Assembly: GCF_001429295.1 (NCBI RefSeq)
Contig: NZ_LMJL01000007.1
Location: 913,054 to 966,164, forward strand
DNA: 53,111 nt
Source: Flavobacterium sp. Root935
GTDB lineage: Bacteria > Bacteroidota > Bacteroidia > Flavobacteriales > Flavobacteriaceae
Direction of reading: 5' to 3'
Shown: piece after piece, positions 21,480-29,477 of the stretch
How positions within the stretch are numbered: position 1 is the first letter of the stretch
Layout: every line of letters begins with the position of its first letter
Program-made: the position numbers and the translations under genes
The notes under the pieces: generated by a model
The model's input: only the letters and a program-made list of their open reading frames with translations
Told to the model about the DNA's origin: nothing
Database searches by the model: none

Positions 21480-22436
21480 TTAGTAATTAGAAATCAATTC
21501 TCTACCGTGCCACAAAACGCTGGGATTGATCAAAACAATGCAGAAAACACCCGAAACGATTAAGAATTTCAAAACATTATGAAGCATTAAAAACTGCTCC
21601 TTAGAATTCGATTTCCATAAATAAATCAAGAAAAAAAGCAACACACCAAAACAGGCATAAAAGTAAATATCCATATAACCCACATCATAAATATTTATTA
21701 AAACATAAACAGGTAAAATGGTTAAAATTGTCAAAGCAGTAATAACTTGTTTAGAGATTTTTTCGCCATACAAAACAGGAATTGTTCTATAATCCGTTAC
21801 CAAATCACCTTTCAAGTTTTCCAAATCTTTAATCATTTCTCGAATCAGCAAAAGTAAAAACAAGAAAACTGCATGTGCCGAAATTACCACAAAATGACTC
21901 ATATGATTTTCAATTTCTTCAAACGAAATTTTATTGTAGAAATACAGTAATATGGCAAAAAACGGAGTAACAGCCAGCAGTGCAGACATTAAATTCCCGA
22001 TAATTGGATATTTTTTTATTTTATGAGAATAAAACCAAATTAGGAAAATATAACCCGAGAAGAACAAAAATGCTCTCCAAGAAACAATAAAAGCCATTAA
22101 AACAGCAAGAAAATTCAAAGAAAAATAAACCGATAATTTAGTTTTTTGACTCACTAATCTGTCCAGCATTGATTTGTTGGGACGATTAATTAAATCTTTC
22201 TGGCTGTCGTAAAAATTATTGATAATATAACCCGAAGCAATCGTAATCGCCGAGGCAAAAACAATTAGGAATAAATGGAAATCAAGAAGAATATCCAGCG
22301 CCCTAATTTCTGGTGCCAAAATAAAAATAGCCGATAAATATTGCGCTAAAACTATAATTGGAATATTGTAACCCCTTACTACAGAAAACAGACTAACAAT
22401 TTTCATTACTAAAAGTTTGTGCTGTCTGCTTAACAT
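21480..22436 (-). CDS. UbiA-family prenyltransferase (GGGP/DGGGP synthase-like)
   Basis: Integral membrane protein of up to 318 residues with about eight helices. The two Asp-rich prenyl-diphosphate sites are visible: N-N-F-Y-D-S-Q-K-D-L-I-N-R-P and R-E-M-I-K-D-L-E-N-L-K-G-D. This pair places it with the UbiA proteins annotated as geranylgeranylglycerol-phosphate geranylgeranyltransferase in flavobacteria. The true acceptor in these bacteria is uncertain; quinone or heme precursors are alternatives. It follows mevalonate pathway genes on the same strand, which fits use of their isoprenoid product. An alternative start is Met 11 (22406). Confidence 0.75.
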   Translation of the reverse strand: MLSRQHKLLVMKIVSLFSVVRGYNIPIIVLAQYLSAIFILAPEIRALDILLDFHLFLIVFASAITIASGYIINNFYDSQKDLINRPNKSMLDRLVSQKTKLSVYFSLNFLAVLMAFIVSWRAFLFFSGYIFLIWFYSHKIKKYPIIGNLMSALLAVTPFFAILLYFYNKISFEEIENHMSHFVVISAHAVFLFLLLLIREMIKDLENLKGDLVTDYRTIPVLYGEKISKQVITALTILTILPVYVLINIYDVGYMDIYFYACFGVLLFFLIYLWKSNSKEQFLMLHNVLKFLIVSGVFCIVLINPSVLWHGRELISNY

Positions 22437-22497
22437 ATAAAATAGTTTGTAAAGGTTTAGATAAGGGAAGTTAAAGGATATTTTTGATTATAAAAAT

Positions 22498-23088
22498 TTA
22501 CAGTTTGTTTTTTAACAATTCTTTAGAGCCATAGCCTAATTTTCTGATGCATGCCAGTGCTTCTTTTTGCGAAATCTCAACGTTTTTGATGTCTTTTTTC
22601 TCAACAAAAACAACAGAGCCACTCCACGGATTTGGAGCATCGGGTATAAAAACAGTAAAACTATTTTCGTCTATTTGTTCTATCAAAAATGCAAATTGCC
22701 AGCCGGCATCTGTAGGAACAAGAATTACTTTTAAATCTTGGTTAGACTCAATTCCCATAATGTTTTCATTCATATTTTTCATAAATGAATATCCGGGAAC
22801 AAAACTTAAAATTCCGTTTTCTAATTTCTGAATCAGTTTTTTAGCTTTGGCAGTTCTTGACAATAAACCTGCAGCGAAACAAATAACGATTATAATTATT
22901 ATTCCAACAAGTTCTTGCAGTGCAATTCCTAAAACATGTACTCTCGGTAGATTTTTTACAAGCGGAAGAGTGACTTTTTGAATAATGCCATATCCTTTTT
23001 CAAGAATAATAAGCAGTACGACTAAAGGTGCTAAAAACAGAATTCCTCCTAAAAAAGTTGCTTTGAATATTTTTAAAATACTTTTCAT
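22498..23088 (-). CDS. DUF502 membrane protein
   Basis: Protein of 196 residues with two N-terminal membrane helices (about 10-30 and 55-75), the first with G-G-I-L-F-L-A-P-L, followed by a soluble C-terminal part with I-P-D-A-P-N-P-W-S-G-S-V. This is the DUF502 pattern. Function is unknown. It lies between mevalonate kinase and the prenyltransferase, so it is probably in that operon. Confidence 0.8.
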   Translation of the reverse strand: MKSILKIFKATFLGGILFLAPLVVLLIILEKGYGIIQKVTLPLVKNLPRVHVLGIALQELVGIIIIIVICFAAGLLSRTAKAKKLIQKLENGILSFVPGYSFMKNMNENIMGIESNQDLKVILVPTDAGWQFAFLIEQIDENSFTVFIPDAPNPWSGSVVFVEKKDIKNVEISQKEALACIRKLGYGSKELLKNKL

Positions 23089-23152
23089 AATAAATAACTT
23101 TTTAGGATGAAAACTTATGAAAATCTACTCAAATAACTTTTGCTTTAGAGAA

Positions 23153-24091
23153 TTAAAACTGATAAACGACTTCTAATTTATAGTCTTTTAGGGATGCTTT
23201 TGCACGTTCCAAATCTTCTGTAAAACCAAGAATGTAACCGCCGCCGCCAGAACCACAAAGTTTTAGGTAATAATCGTTTGTGTCAATTCCGTGCTGCCAG
23301 ATTCCATGAAACTGTTCTGGAATCATTGGTTTAAAGTGATTTAAAACAACTTTAGAAAGTTTTTTAGTATTCGTAAACAAAGACTTCATATCGCCATGCA
23401 GGAAGTTTTCTACACAGGCATCAGTATATTTAACAAATTGATTTTTTAGCATTGCACGGAAACCTTTGTCTTTTAGGTTTTCCATGAAAATGTTAACCAT
23501 AGGAGCTGTTTCGCCTACTATTCCAGAGTCTAATAAAAAGACAGCACCTTTCCCGTCAAAACTTTGAGTCGGAATGCCGGTTGCTTCAATATTATCTTTA
23601 GAATTAATTAAAATCGGAATGCTCAAATAGCTGTTTAACGGATCTAAACCAGAACTTTTTCCGTGGAAAAAACTTTCCATTTGAGAGAAGACATTTTTTA
23701 GATGTAATAGTTTTTCTCGTGTTAAGTTTTCTAAAACTGTGATTTTGTTGGTAGCATATTTATCATAAATAGCAGCAACAAGTGCACCGCTGCTTCCAAC
23801 CCCGTATCCCTGCGGAATGCTAGAATCGAAATACATACCAGTTTCAACATCATTTTTTAAAGTTTCCAAATCAAAAGTAACCAATTCTGGCTGTTGTGTC
23901 TGTAAAACTTCCAGATAAGCAGTGAAGCTTTGTAAACTTTTGTTTGATGCAATAGCTTCTGCAGAAGGCTCCTCAGACTTCTTTAAGGCGCCATTGTAAA
24001 AATTATAAGGAATAGAAAGTCCCTTAGAGTCGCGGATGATTCCGTATTCTCCAAAGAGTAATATTTTTGAGTAAAATAATGGTCCTTTCAT
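23153..24091 (-). CDS. GHMP kinase, probable mevalonate kinase
   Basis: Protein of 312 residues. The GHMP ATP-binding motif P-Q-G-Y-G-V-G-S-S-G-A is at 93-103. The N-terminal K-I-L-L-F-G-E-Y segment and the C-terminal L-C-G-S-G-G-G-G-Y-I-L-G glycine-rich loop fit mevalonate kinase. It phosphorylates mevalonate with ATP in the cytoplasm. Its position downstream of diphosphomevalonate decarboxylase supports mevalonate or phosphomevalonate as substrate; phosphomevalonate kinase remains possible. Confidence 0.82.
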   Translation of the reverse strand: MKGPLFYSKILLFGEYGIIRDSKGLSIPYNFYNGALKKSEEPSAEAIASNKSLQSFTAYLEVLQTQQPELVTFDLETLKNDVETGMYFDSSIPQGYGVGSSGALVAAIYDKYATNKITVLENLTREKLLHLKNVFSQMESFFHGKSSGLDPLNSYLSIPILINSKDNIEATGIPTQSFDGKGAVFLLDSGIVGETAPMVNIFMENLKDKGFRAMLKNQFVKYTDACVENFLHGDMKSLFTNTKKLSKVVLNHFKPMIPEQFHGIWQHGIDTNDYYLKLCGSGGGGYILGFTEDLERAKASLKDYKLEVVYQF

Positions 24092-24106
24092 AATTGAAAA
24101 TGAATA

Positions 24107-24125
24107 ATTAACAATTGATAATTAT
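24107..24125. repeat. Left direct repeat flanking the S23 gene
   Basis: ATTAACAATTGATAATTAT at 24107-24125 matches 24491-24509 in 18 of 19 positions. It overlaps the 3' end of the S23-type gene. Confidence 0.8.
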
Positions 24126-24472
24126 GTGTTTTTAGTAGTTTTTACAATACTTGTCAGTAATCGTAAAATCTCTGTTATTTTTGGTTTAATATTTAAAAAA
24201 TCTATATCAGATAGATATTTCGTTTCATATAGCAAATCTAACCAATATTCAGTCTCATTTGCCTCTTTTAAAGAAATAGATAATTTATGAATGAAATCTG
24301 CTTTACTTTGGGCATGTTCGGCCTCTCTAATATTTGCTCCAATTGATGTGCCTGAACGTAACATTTGCCGTGATAATACGAACTCCCTTTTCTCAGCTAA
24401 AACTTTATAAAGGTTAACAACATCAATTGCAAAAGCAAAAGATTTTTCTTTAATAATGTTCTTTCTTTCCAT
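24122..24472 (-). CDS. Four-helix-bundle (S23/IVP-type) protein
   Basis: Protein of 116 residues starting M-E-R-K-N-I-I-K-E-K-S-F-A-F-A. It carries the family marks L-R-S-G-T-S-I-G-A-N-I-R-E-A-E-H-A and A-N-E-T-E-Y-W-L-D-L-L. The family was first seen in intervening sequences of 23S rRNA genes and is now found as free-standing genes in many Bacteroidetes; function is unclear. The gene interrupts the mevalonate block and is flanked by near-identical 19-nt direct repeats, which suggests insertion. A TTG at 24484 would add four residues, but the ATG at 24472 is the better start. Confidence 0.88.
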   Translation of the reverse strand: MERKNIIKEKSFAFAIDVVNLYKVLAEKREFVLSRQMLRSGTSIGANIREAEHAQSKADFIHKLSISLKEANETEYWLDLLYETKYLSDIDFLNIKPKITEILRLLTSIVKTTKNT

Positions 24473-24490
24473 AAAATTAATCAATTATTA

Positions 24491-24509
24491 ATTAACAATT
24501 GTTAATTAT
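24491..24509. repeat. Right direct repeat flanking the S23 gene
   Basis: ATTAACAATTGTTAATTAT at 24491-24509 is the 18/19 match to 24107-24125. It contains the mvaD stop codon and its last codons. The copy is itself nearly palindromic (TAACAATTGTTA). Confidence 0.8.
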
Positions 24510-25590
24510 CAATTAATAAAGCACCTTCTCCAATTTTGTCGCAAATGTACTGACGATTCTGACAAAATACAACTAATTCGTCCTGAATAAATTGTAATAC
24601 TTTTTCGGTAACGTTTTCGGGATAAAGCACATGGACATTCGCGCCCGCGTCAAGTGTAAAACATACGGGAATCTGTGTTTCATTTCTAAATTTCCAGATT
24701 GCATTTATGATTTGAAGCGTATTTGGTTTCATCAAAATAAAATACGGCATCGATGTCATCATCATCGCGTGTAAAGTCAAAGCTTCACTTTCTACAACTT
24801 TGATAAATTCTTCTAAATCACCATTTTCAAAAATCTTGATTAAATGATCTAAATTTTCATGCGCCTGGGCAAAACGTCTTTCAGCGTACGGATGATTGTG
24901 CATTAAATCATGTCCTACAGTACTCGAAACTTGTTTTTCGCCCTTATCAACCAATAAAATCGTGTCTTGATAATTCTTGAAATTTTCATGAATAGCATAT
25001 GGAAACTCAACTCCAAATAAATCAGTACTTCCTTCAATATTGGCCTGATTCCCCCAAACTACAACATTTCCTTTTACGCTTCTGCAAGCACTTCCAGAAC
25101 CTAAACGAGCGAGAAAAGATGCTTTTTGATAGAAATAATCTTCTGTCATTTCTGGGTTCAGTAATTTCTCTAAACTCATAAAATTCATTGCAAGAGCTGC
25201 CATCCCAGACGCTGAAGAAGCAATTCCGGAACTATGTGGAAATGTATTCTGGGTATCAATCGTAAAATGATAGTCTTTTAAAAACGGCAGATAAACTTCA
25301 ACTCTTTTTAAAAACTTCTGAATCTTTGGTTTAAAATCTTCTTTTGGTTTTCCTTCAAAAAGTAAATCAAAAGAAAAATTTCCGTGGTTGTCTTTTTTTG
25401 AAAAGCCCAATTTCGTAATTGTTTTACAATTGTTAAGCGTAAAACTTACCGAAGGGTTTGCTGGAATTTGATTGTCTTTTTTCCCCCAATATTTAACTAA
25501 TGCAATATTGCTTGGAGCGCTCCATTCAAAGTTTCCGTTTTCGATTGTTGAAGTATATGAATTTGGTATAAAATCGGCTGCTGTTAACAT
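24502..25590 (-). CDS. mvaD: Diphosphomevalonate decarboxylase
   Basis: Protein of 362 residues that converts mevalonate diphosphate and ATP to isopentenyl diphosphate, CO2, ADP and phosphate. Family marks are S-A-P-S-N-I-A-L-V-K-Y-W-G-K (about 24-37), H-S-S-G-I-A-S-S-A-S-G-M-A-A-L-A, G-S-G-S-A-C-R-S-V-K-G and the C-terminal T-L-D-A-G-A-N-V-H with the catalytic Asp. It leads a minus-strand block with an S23 gene, mevalonate kinase, DUF502 and a prenyltransferase. A -7 box (TATCTTTG) lies 17 nt before the ATG. Confidence 0.94.
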   Translation of the reverse strand: MLTAADFIPNSYTSTIENGNFEWSAPSNIALVKYWGKKDNQIPANPSVSFTLNNCKTITKLGFSKKDNHGNFSFDLLFEGKPKEDFKPKIQKFLKRVEVYLPFLKDYHFTIDTQNTFPHSSGIASSASGMAALAMNFMSLEKLLNPEMTEDYFYQKASFLARLGSGSACRSVKGNVVVWGNQANIEGSTDLFGVEFPYAIHENFKNYQDTILLVDKGEKQVSSTVGHDLMHNHPYAERRFAQAHENLDHLIKIFENGDLEEFIKVVESEALTLHAMMMTSMPYFILMKPNTLQIINAIWKFRNETQIPVCFTLDAGANVHVLYPENVTEKVLQFIQDELVVFCQNRQYICDKIGEGALLIDN

Positions 25591-25607
25591 GAATTGTAAA
25601 ATTTTGG

Positions 25608-25615
25608 CAAAGATA
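25608..25615 (-). promoter_or_regulatory. -7 box of the mvaD block
   Basis: Minus-strand TATCTTTG, exact to TAnnTTTG, 17 nt upstream of the mvaD ATG. No TTG at standard -33 spacing. Confidence 0.5.
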
Positions 25616-25632
25616 GTTTTTAAATTTTTTCA

Positions 25633-25696
25633 CCATATAAGTTATTTAAGAAATATAAGTTGGGTTTTCTAAAATGAACTTATATTTCTTATATGG
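25633..25696. repeat. CCATATAAG-family hairpin between mvaD and tspO
   Basis: The left arm is three 9-nt units CCATATAAG, TTATTTAAG and AAATATAAG (25633-25659). AAGAAATATAAGTT (25648-25661) pairs perfectly over 14 bp with 25677-25690, and CCATAT pairs with ATATGG at 25691-25696. It lies upstream of both divergent genes. The family recurs at 34238-34319. Confidence 0.85.
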
Positions 25697-25715
25697 TTTA
25701 AAAATTTCTTTTGAC

Positions 25716-25723
25716 TATTTTTG
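25716..25723 (+). promoter_or_regulatory. -7 box of tspO
   Basis: TATTTTTG matches TAnnTTTG and lies 18 nt before the ATG at 25742. A TTG codon at 25721 that could extend the gene is part of this box, which argues against it as the start. Confidence 0.5.
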
Positions 25724-25741
25724 AATACAAAATTTAATGCA

Positions 25742-26218
25742 ATGAATAAAATAGTTAAGATCGTAATCGCTTTAATCATTTGTTTGTCAGTAGGATATTC
25801 TGCAAGTTTGGTAACGAGACCAAGTGTAGAAAGCTGGTATCCGACTATTGAAAAACCAGTTTTTAATCCGCCGAACTGGATTTTCCTGCCGGTCTGGACA
25901 ATTCTTTACATTTTTATGGCAGTTGCTGCGGGATTAGTCTGGGATAAAATAAAAGAGCAGACAGAAGAAGTTAAAAAAGCACTTCTTTTCTTTATAATTC
26001 AACTTATTCTTAATGCAATTTGGTCGTATTTATTCTTCGGATTAAAAAATCCGATGCTTGCTTTAGTTGAAATTGTACTTTTATGGCTTATGATTTACGA
26101 AACTTATTTAAAGTTTATCAAAATCAACAAAACAGCAGGTTACTTATTGATTCCGTATTTGGCTTGGGTAGGTTTTGCAACCGTTTTGAATGCTAGTATT
26201 TGGTGGTTGAATAAATAG
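25742..26218 (+). CDS. tspO: TspO/MBR family membrane protein
   Basis: Protein of 158 residues with five membrane helices. TspO marks are clear: W-Y-P-T-I-E-K-P-V-F-N-P-P-N-W-I-F-L-P-V-W-T-I-L-Y near 33-56, the helix ending A-A-G-L-V-W, and the C-terminal Y-L-A-W-V-G-F-A-T-V-L-N-A-S-I-W-W-L-N. The family binds porphyrins and affects tetrapyrrole and stress responses. The stop codon is followed immediately by a perfect 42-bp palindrome. Confidence 0.93.
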   Translation: MNKIVKIVIALIICLSVGYSASLVTRPSVESWYPTIEKPVFNPPNWIFLPVWTILYIFMAVAAGLVWDKIKEQTEEVKKALLFFIIQLILNAIWSYLFFGLKNPMLALVEIVLLWLMIYETYLKFIKINKTAGYLLIPYLAWVGFATVLNASIWWLNK

Positions 26219-26260
26219 AAATTTGCCAATAGGTTTTAATTAAAACCTATTGGCAAATTT
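26219..26260. terminator. Perfect 42-bp palindrome between tspO and the broken MBL gene
   Basis: Every base of 26219-26239 pairs with 26240-26260, with AATT at the centre and no loop. Outer ends read AAATTTGCCAATAGG and its complement. It begins right after the tspO stop and includes the stop and the last six codons of the minus-strand gene. It probably ends both convergent transcripts, though there is no long T-run. Confidence 0.75.
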
Positions 26261-26905
26261 CTTAAACTCTCCCTTATCAAATAAAACAGGTCCGTGGCCA
26301 AAACAAAGTATTTTTGGTTTTAATGAGGCTAATTTTAGAATCGATTTTCTATTAATTTCTTTGTCAGCAGTGAATAAATTAGGGGGTTAGTGTAAGCCAG
26401 TTTTTGTTGTGAGTAGATTCATATTAGTCATAACATCTCCAACAATCAAAATTCCGTCTTTTTCTCTGAAAAAAGATAAATGGCCTCTTGAATGTCCTGG
26501 TGTTTCAATAACAGTAAATCCGCCAATTTGATCTCCTTCTTTTAAAGTTCCAGAAACGGGATGTCCTTTTCCTGCCCAAAAGTTTTTCTGAAATTTAGAA
26601 ATGATATGATTCGGATTTGGGTATTCTGTAATTACATTTCCATTTTCAGCAAATGCTTTTTCAGGTTCACTGCATAAAAGAGGAATATTCAAAGTTTCAC
26701 AGATTACTTTGCTGCTTCCCTGATGATCGGCGTGAGCGTGAGTTAAGACGTGTTTGGTAACAGATTTGTCTTTCAGTGCTTTTATTATTTTATTGGCAGA
26801 AGTTCTAATTCCCGCATCAATTAAAACATCTTCAATCAAATAACAATTGATAGCATTTCTTGGAAACAAAGGAATTTGGTAAACGTCTTTGGCAATATTC
26901 TTCAT
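26240..26905 (-). pseudogene. Metallo-beta-lactamase-fold hydrolase with an in-frame stop
   Basis: The reading frame starts at M-K-N-I-A-K-D-V-Y-Q-I-P (26905), with an alternative start at 26950. It carries the metal motif T-H-A-H-A-D-H-Q-G near the middle and E-T-P-G-H-S-R-G-H-L-S and I-V-G-D-V further on. A TAA at 26387-26389 stops it after G-L-H. The same frame continues with P-P-N-L-F-T-A-D-K-E and, later, I-L-C-F-G-H-G-P-V-L, whose His is the expected last metal ligand, and ends at 26240. One base change (for example GAA to TAA) would explain the stop. The truncated product lacks the final ligand and is probably inactive. It follows a Crp/Fnr gene. Confidence 0.8.
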
Positions 26906-26965
26906 CTTTTCAAATTTTATTTTGACAAAGATTCGAATTCCGTTTTTCAATCCACTTGATAAATG

Positions 26966-27538
26966 TTAAGAAATGTCCTGACGGATTCTGCTTAAAGATT
27001 CTGGCGTAATTCCGAGAAAGGAGGCGATATAAATTAAAGGTGTTCGCTGAATTATTTTGGCTGGAGCCGATGCCAAAAAAGTCTGGTATTTTTCTTTTGC
27101 GGGAATCATTTGTAGTTTTAAAACACGATCGGCCATACAAAGGTAATTCTGCTCGGCTAAAATTCTCCCAACACGTTCCCAATTCGGAATTTCGTTATAC
27201 AGAAATTGCATTTTTTCGAAAGTAATCGAAAGAACTTGACAATCCTCAATACATTGAATGTTTTCAAAAGATGGTGTCTGATTGATAAAACTAGAATACG
27301 AAGCAATAAAACCTTCGTCAGAACTTAAATAGGTAGTAATTTCTTTTCCATTTTTTAAGTAGTAGACACGAGCCAATCCGTTGAGAATGAAAAAGATCTT
27401 GTTGCTGATTTTCCCCATTGAAGAAAGAAATTCTTTAGCAGGAAATTTTTCATATTCAAAACAAGAATCGATCTTTTCGATTTCTTTTTCAGAAAACGAA
27501 GCGATCGATAGTATTTGTTTTTGTAATTCAGCATTCAC
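26966..27538 (-). CDS. Crp/Fnr family transcriptional regulator
   Basis: Protein of 190 residues. The N-terminal cyclic-nucleotide-binding-like barrel covers about 20-115 (F-P-A-K-E-F-L-S-S-M-G-K and F-F-I-L-N-G-L-A-R-V-Y-Y). A long helix follows, then a short helix-turn-helix at about 165-187 (P-L-I-Y-I-A-S-F-L-G-I-T-P-E-S-L-S-R-I-R). This is the Bacteroidetes Crp subgroup lacking cysteine clusters, so it is unlikely to sense oxygen. It starts 2 nt after the HAD gene stop and sits next to the broken MBL gene, which may have been its target. Confidence 0.9.
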   Translation of the reverse strand: MNAELQKQILSIASFSEKEIEKIDSCFEYEKFPAKEFLSSMGKISNKIFFILNGLARVYYLKNGKEITTYLSSDEGFIASYSSFINQTPSFENIQCIEDCQVLSITFEKMQFLYNEIPNWERVGRILAEQNYLCMADRVLKLQMIPAKEKYQTFLASAPAKIIQRTPLIYIASFLGITPESLSRIRQDIS

Positions 27539-27540
27539 GA

Positions 27541-28188
27541 TTACAATATTTCAATTAATTCCGAAGCATTATTAATAACCGCTTTTGCTCCGCTAGATTT
27601 CAATTCATTTTCGGTTCTGTAACCCCAAGTAACGCCCACAGGAAACATATTAGCATTTACTGCGGTTTTCATATCAATGTCAGAATCTCCAACAAATAAT
27701 ATTTCTTCGGGTTTTAAATTCCATTTTTTACTGATTTCAACTGCTTCAAACGGATTTGGTTTCTTAAGCGCTTCTGTACTCAAGCCTATCGCTGTATCAA
27801 ATTGCTTTGGGAATAATTCAGATGCGATTTTCTTCGTCAATTCATCGGCTTTGTTAGAAAAAACAGCCATTTTAATGTTTTGTGAAGTCAGGTTTTCTAA
27901 CAATTCAATAATTCCTTCGTACGGTTTTGTTTTTAGGGTACAGATTTTAGTGTATTCATCGACCATACATTCAAAACAACTTTCGATTTCATCATCAGAA
28001 TTGTTTGTGGCAGGTAAAGCTTTACTTACCAGATTTCGTAAACCGCTCCCAATAAAATATTGATAAGTGTCGTAAGTATGTGTAGGATAATTTAAAGCGG
28101 TAAGCACTTTATTCATCGCATCTGAGATGTCTTCCAATGAGTTTACCAATGTTCCGTCTAAATCAAAAATAATTCCTTTAAATTTCAT
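27541..28188 (-). CDS. HAD-family phosphatase (phosphoglycolate phosphatase-like)
   Basis: Protein of 215 residues starting M-K-F-K-G-I-I-F-D-L-D-G-T-L-V, with catalytic Asp at 9 and 11. Motif II is seen in M-A-V-F-S-N-K and motif III in L-F-V-G-D-S-D-I-D. A helical cap of type C1 lies in between. This fits phosphoglycolate phosphatase-like HAD proteins; the substrate is not proven. An upstream in-frame ATG extension to 28287 would run into the preceding flavoprotein gene, so the ATG at 28188 (4 nt after that gene) is chosen. Confidence 0.85.
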   Translation of the reverse strand: MKFKGIIFDLDGTLVNSLEDISDAMNKVLTALNYPTHTYDTYQYFIGSGLRNLVSKALPATNNSDDEIESCFECMVDEYTKICTLKTKPYEGIIELLENLTSQNIKMAVFSNKADELTKKIASELFPKQFDTAIGLSTEALKKPNPFEAVEISKKWNLKPEEILFVGDSDIDMKTAVNANMFPVGVTWGYRTENELKSSGAKAVINNASELIEIL

Positions 28189-28192
28189 TCTA

Positions 28193-29401
28193 TTATATAT
28201 TATTGGCCAAAATAAACCCGCTTGTCCAGGCATTCTGAAAATTAAAACCTCCCGTAATAGCGTCGATATTGACGATTTCGCCAGCAAAATAAAGATTTTG
28301 GTGAATTTTGCTTTCCATGGTTTTAAAGTTAATTTCTTTTAAATCAATGCCGCCAGCTGTTACAAATTCTTCTTTAAATGTACTTTTTCCGTTTACTTTA
28401 AATTCGGCTTTTGTGAGTTGAGAAGTTAAATTTTGCAATTGAACTTTAGATAAATCTGCCCATTTAGTTTCTGTTTCAATTCCAGAAGCCAGAACCAAAC
28501 TTTCCCATAATCGATTGGGAAAATCAAAAGGAGATTTTTTTGAAACTGCTTTTTTAGCATGTTCTTGTTTTAGATCTTTTAAGGTTTTTTCGGCATCTTC
28601 AAAATCAACATCATTTAACCAATTGACGAAAATCGTAAACTGATAATTTTTATCGTGTAAGATGCGAGCGCCCCAAGCCGATAGCTTCAGGATTGCTGGA
28701 CCGCTCATTCCCCAATGTGTAATTAACAAAGGTCCTGTAGATTCTAGCTTGGTATCTTTTACATGTACGGTAACTTGTGCTGCAACGCCAGGTAATTCTT
28801 TGATTCGGGTATCTTTGGTATTGAAAGTAAATAGGGAAGGAACGGGACTTACAATTGCATGTCCGTGTTCCTGAAGCATTTCCCAGATTTTCGGGTTGCT
28901 TCCTGTTGCCATTACTAATTTTTCTGTTGCGAAATTATCACTTTGTGTATCAATTTTCCAGTGATTTTCTTTTTTGAAAATAGACTGAACGCTTTGCCCT
29001 GTCAGCACTTTTATGCCTAATTTTTCTGTTGCTTTTAAAAAACAATCAATTATGGTTTGTGATGAATTAGAAACGGGAAACATTCTCCCGTCTTCTTCGA
29101 TTTTTAATTCTACGCCATGTTTTTCAAACCATTCGATTGTATCTCCCGAACAAAATTGATGAAAGGGGCCTCGAAGTTCTTTTTCGCCGCGAGGATAAAA
29201 TTTAACCAGTTCGTTAGGTTCAAAACAAGCGTGCGTTACGTTGCATCTTCCGCCCCCGGAAACACGTACTTTAGACAGGACTTCTTTTCCTCTTTCTAAA
29301 ATGGCAATTTTAAGTTTCGGATTTTTCTCTGCAATATTAATAGCCGAAAAAAAACCTGCAGCGCCTCCGCCAACAATTATTATGTCGAAATTTTTAATCA
29401 T
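28193..29401 (-). CDS. BaiN/RdsA-type NAD(P)/FAD-dependent oxidoreductase (HI0933 family)
   Basis: Flavoprotein of 402 residues. The dinucleotide-binding motif I-I-I-V-G-G-G-A-A-G-F-F-S-A is at the N-terminus. S-G-G-G-R-C-N-V-T-H and the C-terminal F-A-G-E-I-V-N-I-D-A-I-T-G-G-F-N-F-Q-N-A-W-T-S-G are diagnostic for the HI0933/BaiN family. The natural substrate is unknown. The ATG at 29401 sits right before the Rossmann strand; a longer start at 29482 would read through repeat sequence and is rejected. It is first in a tight operon with the HAD, Crp/Fnr and MBL genes. Confidence 0.88.
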   Translation of the reverse strand: MIKNFDIIIVGGGAAGFFSAINIAEKNPKLKIAILERGKEVLSKVRVSGGGRCNVTHACFEPNELVKFYPRGEKELRGPFHQFCSGDTIEWFEKHGVELKIEEDGRMFPVSNSSQTIIDCFLKATEKLGIKVLTGQSVQSIFKKENHWKIDTQSDNFATEKLVMATGSNPKIWEMLQEHGHAIVSPVPSLFTFNTKDTRIKELPGVAAQVTVHVKDTKLESTGPLLITHWGMSGPAILKLSAWGARILHDKNYQFTIFVNWLNDVDFEDAEKTLKDLKQEHAKKAVSKKSPFDFPNRLWESLVLASGIETETKWADLSKVQLQNLTSQLTKAEFKVNGKSTFKEEFVTAGGIDLKEINFKTMESKIHQNLYFAGEIVNIDAITGGFNFQNAWTSGFILANNI

Positions 29402-29411
29402 ATTTTTTGAG

Positions 29412-29452
29412 TTGCCACGAATTTGCTTCGCCTGTTTACTATCGCTCGGGTC
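29412..29452. repeat. CCACGAATT fragment carrying the GCTTCGCC insert
   Basis: TTGCCACGAATT (29413-29424) is followed directly by GCTTCGCC-N9-TCGCTCGGGTC (29425-29452). The same 28-nt module interrupts the element at 12624-12737. Confidence 0.75.
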
Positions 29453-29477
29453 ACAAATTGGTACTAATTTTTTTTCT

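Noticed and set aside
24122..24472. An rRNA intervening sequence with remnants of 23S rRNA around the S23 gene
   Set aside because: The flanks are mevalonate pathway genes and AT-rich repeats; no rRNA-like sequence was seen.
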